Shown here: positions 37,340-40,000 of the stretch, piece by piece | Numbering within the stretch: position 1 is the stretch's first letter | Layout of the letters: every line of letters begins with the position of its first letter | From: Synechococcaceae cyanobacterium SM1_2_3 | GTDB lineage: Bacteria > Pseudomonadota > Gammaproteobacteria > Competibacterales > Competibacteraceae | Direction of reading: 5' to 3' | Length of the DNA stretch: 40,000 nucleotides | Assembly: GCA_012031845.1 (NCBI GenBank) | Contig: JAAUTD010000001.1 | Coordinates: forward strand, 1 to 40,000 | The notes under the pieces: model-generated | Seen by the model: the letters and a program-made list of their open reading frames with translations, nothing else | Told to the model about the DNA's origin: nothing | Database searches by the model: none | Program-made: the position numbers and the translations under genes

Positions 37340-38472
37340 ATCCGAATCGGGATCGCCAGCATCGTTAGCGGCTGATCCCGGCGCAAAATTGCATGCAGAT
37401 TCCTCTTTTCCCAGTAGCGCCGCTGCCTGATCCAGCCAGATCGCGATCAATTCAGCCGCGGGTCGTTCCTCGCACAGGTGGCAACCCTGTCCGGCCCACA
37501 GCGCCATCAGGTCAGCCCGGTTCCGCGCCGCCGCCGCTTTTCGTAAATCGTGGGTCAGCAACAATTGCAGCGGAAAACCCGGCAGTTCGGCTTCATGAGA
37601 GCGCAAACCTTCACTCAGCCGGTTGCGCAACACCCGGCCATAACGTCCAGTGAACACCCGACTTAAGGTCGTGGCGAATCTCGCTGCCTTCGCGCAGCAG
37701 CGCTTTGATGGGCGGGATGAGAGCCGTCTTTCCGGGCAAGCCAGAAAAGCCGTGCCCATCTGGACGCCGACGGCGCCCAATACCCGGGCGGCGGCGATGC
37801 CGCGCCGTCCATGATCCCGCCCGCCGCAATCACCGGAACTGAAATATGCTTGGACAGCAATGGAATCAGGGTGAGGATGCCCACCATTCCTTGTTCAGGA
37901 TGGCCGATGAAAGTGCCGCGATGACCGCCTGCTTCGGCGCCTTGGGCGATAATGAAATCCACCCCGCTTTCCTCCAGCAGGATGGCTTCCAGCAGGTGGG
38001 TGGCCGTACCCAGCGTAACCACTCCGGCATCCCGCAGCATTTCCAGATACACCGTGTCGGGCACACCGAAAATAAAGCTCAACGCTGACACGCCTTCTTC
38101 GAGCACTACATCCAGTTGTTGCTCAAACTCCGGCGGATCGGTCAGTGGCGGCGGATCCGGCGGCAGCCCCAACTCAGCGCGATAGGGGGCCAGTAGTTGA
38201 TATGCGCGGCTGATTTGGGCTGGATCCGCTTTGGCGGGAGCCGACACCGCCAGGTTAACCGCAAATGGCTGGTCGGTGAGCGTGCGCACCTCGGCAATGG
38301 CTTGTCGCAGTTGTTCCGGTTGCAAATAACCGCCTGCCAGCGATCCCATGCCGCCGACGTTGGCGACGGCCGCCACCAGTTGTGGCGTACCTGCGCCGCC
38401 CGCCATCGGCGCCTGGATAATCGGGTAGCGGATGCCGAGTCGCTCGGTCAGTGCAGTATTGAACCAGTTCAT
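37319..38472 (-). CDS. Nitronate monooxygenase / 2-nitropropane dioxygenase-like (frameshifted)
   Basis: This FMN-binding TIM-barrel protein is of the NMO family. It has YPIIQAPMAGGAGTPQLVAA near the start, VDFIIAQGAEAGGHRGTF and VPVIAAGGIMDG. After GGIMDG the frame shifts (missing base near 37802) to RGIAAARVLGAVGVQMGTAF. It shifts again near 37735 (to IPPIKALLREGSEIRHD) and near 37670 (to LSRVFTGRYGRVLRNRLSE). The C-terminal part to the TAG at 37319 is open. Joined length is about 384 aa, reasonable for the family. Three shifts within 140 bases make this the most damaged core gene. The true substrate is unknown. Confidence 0.83.
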
Positions 38473-38561
38473 GGGAGTTGGCGATTCACAGCGGAGACTT
38501 CCTGCAACATGAGGTGGAATAAATGGGATTTGCCAGCGGATATCTATGGTAAAGACAGAGT

Positions 38562-38879
38562 TTAGCGTTCGTCGCGGTCAGCAAGAAGATCATCTTCATC
38601 GCTGATGTCGTCTTCATCCTCCTTATCCTCTTCATCTTCGTCGTCATAGCCCAAATCATCCGATTCCATTTCATCGAAGGGGCCAGACCAATCCTCTGGG
38701 GCTTCAATGGACTCAATGGGCAGCTCGTACCAAGCATCCAGATCAATTTCTTCCAATTCGCCATCAAAATACTGGATTTCAATAGTCTGGGCGTCTTCGT
38801 CGAGCGCGACGACCTCGAAATCGTTGCCGGTTTCCTGGTTGCGATACCAATTGCCGATGATGGGATCAACATCGCTCAT
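38562..38879 (-). CDS. DUF6763 family acidic protein
   Basis: This small protein (105 aa) begins MSDVDPIIGNWYRNQETGND and continues with the pattern IQYFDGELEEIDLDAWYELP. It ends in a run of about 30 residues that are nearly all Asp and Glu. The first 75 residues match the DUF6763 pattern seen in gammaproteobacteria; function is unknown. The acidic tail may bind cations or basic partners, but that is a guess. The frame is intact. Confidence 0.82.
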   Translation of the reverse strand: MSDVDPIIGNWYRNQETGNDFEVVALDEDAQTIEIQYFDGELEEIDLDAWYELPIESIEAPEDWSGPFDEMESDDLGYDDEDEEDKEDEDDISDEDDLLADRDER

Positions 38880-39021
38880 AACCGATCTCCTGCTAAGGCG
38901 GGGGTAGATAGGGCGCCGACGGCTGGACCGGCTCGGCTCTTAATGCTGTCCCGTGAATTTTGAACAATCCCCCTCGCATAATTCAACCATTTAAGAGCGG
39001 AAATTTGATCGGGCATTAAAA

Positions 39022-39049
39022 AACCCGATCCTTAAATGAGGATCGGGTT
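39022..39049 (-). terminator. Rho-independent terminator of acs
   Basis: AACCCGATCC pairs with GGATCGGGTT around TTAAATGA. Read on the minus strand, the stem is followed by TTTTTTAATG. It lies 55 bases beyond the acs stop codon. Confidence 0.88.
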
Positions 39050-39103
39050 CCTGTTTTTGCGGGTGCGCAGCGCCTGCCTTGTGACGGCGGTAATCGCCTG
39101 CGG

Positions 39104-40000
39104 TTACTTGACGGCGCGGTTATCCACCAGATCGCTGACTACATTCGGATCGGCCAGGGTCGAAGTATCGCCCAAGGCATCCACTTCATTCGCCGCGATC
39201 TTGCGCAGAATGCGGCGCATGATCTTGCCGGAGCGGGTCTTGGGCAGACCGGGCGCCCATTGCAGCGCATCGGGGGATGCAATCGGGCCGATTTCCTTGC
39301 GGACGTGCGCGATTAGTTCCTTGCGCAGTTCATCGGTGGGTTCAACGCCGACCTTGAGCGTGACGTAGGCGTAGATACCTTGCCCCTTAATTTCATGCGG
39401 GAAACCGACCACGGCGGCTTCGGCGACTGCGGGATGCAGCACCAGCGCCGATTCGACTTCGGCAGTGCCCATGCGGTGACCGGAGACGTTGATCACGTCG
39501 TCCACCCGGCCAGTGATCCAGTAGTAACCGTCCTCGTCGCGGCGGGCGCCGTCGCCGGTAAAGTACAAACCCTTGTACATCGAAAGTAGGTTTCGATGAA
39601 GCGCGGATGATCGCCGTATACGGTGCGCATGATTCCTGGCCACGGGCGGGTGATCACCAGATTACCGTCGGTCGCGCCCTCCAGGAACTGGCCTTCGGCA
39701 TCCACCATCGCCGGGCATACCCCAAAGAATGGACGAGTGGCGGAACCGGGCTTCAGCGGAGTCGCGCCGGGCAGCGGAGTGATCAGGATGCCGCCGGTTT
39801 CGGTCTGCCACCAGGTGTCCACAATCGGGCAGCGGCCATCGCCGACATTGTTGTAGTACCACTCCCAGGCTTCCGGGTTGATCGGTTCGCCCACAGAACC
39901 CAGCAGCCGCAGCGATTTGCGCGAAGTCCGCTTGACTGGTTCTTCGCCTTCGCGCATCAGAGAGCGGATCGCAGTCGGCGCGGTGTAGAAGATGTTGACC
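39104..40000 (-). CDS. acs: Acetyl-CoA synthetase, C-terminal part (frameshifted, runs off window)
   Basis: Acs activates acetate to acetyl-CoA through acetyl-AMP. About the last 300 residues are present. They include [20 protein letters not shown], the adenylate-binding [46 protein letters not shown], and the regulatory lysine motif [14 protein letters not shown]. One T is missing (plus-strand A-run 39583-39585) between FIETYF and SMYKGLYF. The 5' part lies beyond base 40000. With actP and yjcH it forms the acetate-use set. The SGK lysine is the site that is acetylated in other bacteria. Confidence 0.95.

Overview
The window looks like a chromosomal stretch from a GC-rich gammaproteobacterium. 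The case rests on gene content and synteny: a ypjD/yfjD pair that in Enterobacteria sits next to ffh, a DUF6763 protein, a yjcH-actP-acs acetate set, class I fbp, ampD, tex, argB and a phasin. The phasin with the acetate genes suggests a polyhydroxyalkanoate-storing organism. A Competibacter-like lineage would fit, but that is inference from memory, not a database match.

Layout. 0-5.5 kb: envelope-polysaccharide genes (WecA/WbpL-like sugar-phosphate transferase, WbpM/CapD-like dehydratase), then an HCC-family transporter and ypjD on the minus strand. 5.5-14.3 kb: an accessory island between ypjD and ffh. It holds an AT-rich unrecognised 527-aa protein, a group II intron with its maturase placed just after a hairpin, one integron attC-like site followed by a membrane-protein gene, and a toxin-antitoxin cluster (VapBC, DUF433/DUF5615, plus broken and duplicated pieces). 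14.3-21.7 kb: ffh, tex, an SDR, argB, a GxxExxY protein, a thioesterase-fold protein and a nitroreductase. 21.7-27.4 kb: a MotA/MotB-like proton-channel plus OmpA pair, a tandem SgcJ/CaMKII-association-domain periplasmic protein, sbtA-sbtB bicarbonate uptake and rraA. 27.4-31.7 kb: yjcH-actP, divergent from a membrane-PAS-kinase-like-exonuclease fusion. 31.7-40 kb: a DUF4280 PAAR-like gene, phasin, fbp, a two-receiver/GGDEF/EAL protein, ampD, a nitronate-monooxygenase-like gene, DUF6763 and the 3' part of acs.

Two themes cross the window. First, a family of ~93-130 bp mobile repeats has 13-bp terminal inverted repeats (CAGGACTTTCGCT). Four copies are flanked by exact 5-bp target duplications and one carries an entirely different interior. 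Second, about half of the conserved genes are broken by single-base indels, mostly one base missing from a short homopolymer, and almost never by nonsense substitutions. This looks like uncorrected long-read sequencing error, so frameshifted genes are reported below as one CDS with the shift positions named.

The most unusual items are the modular inverted-repeat element family, the 527-aa protein, the solitary attC with its cassette-like gene, and the membrane sensor-exonuclease fusion beside the acetate transporter.
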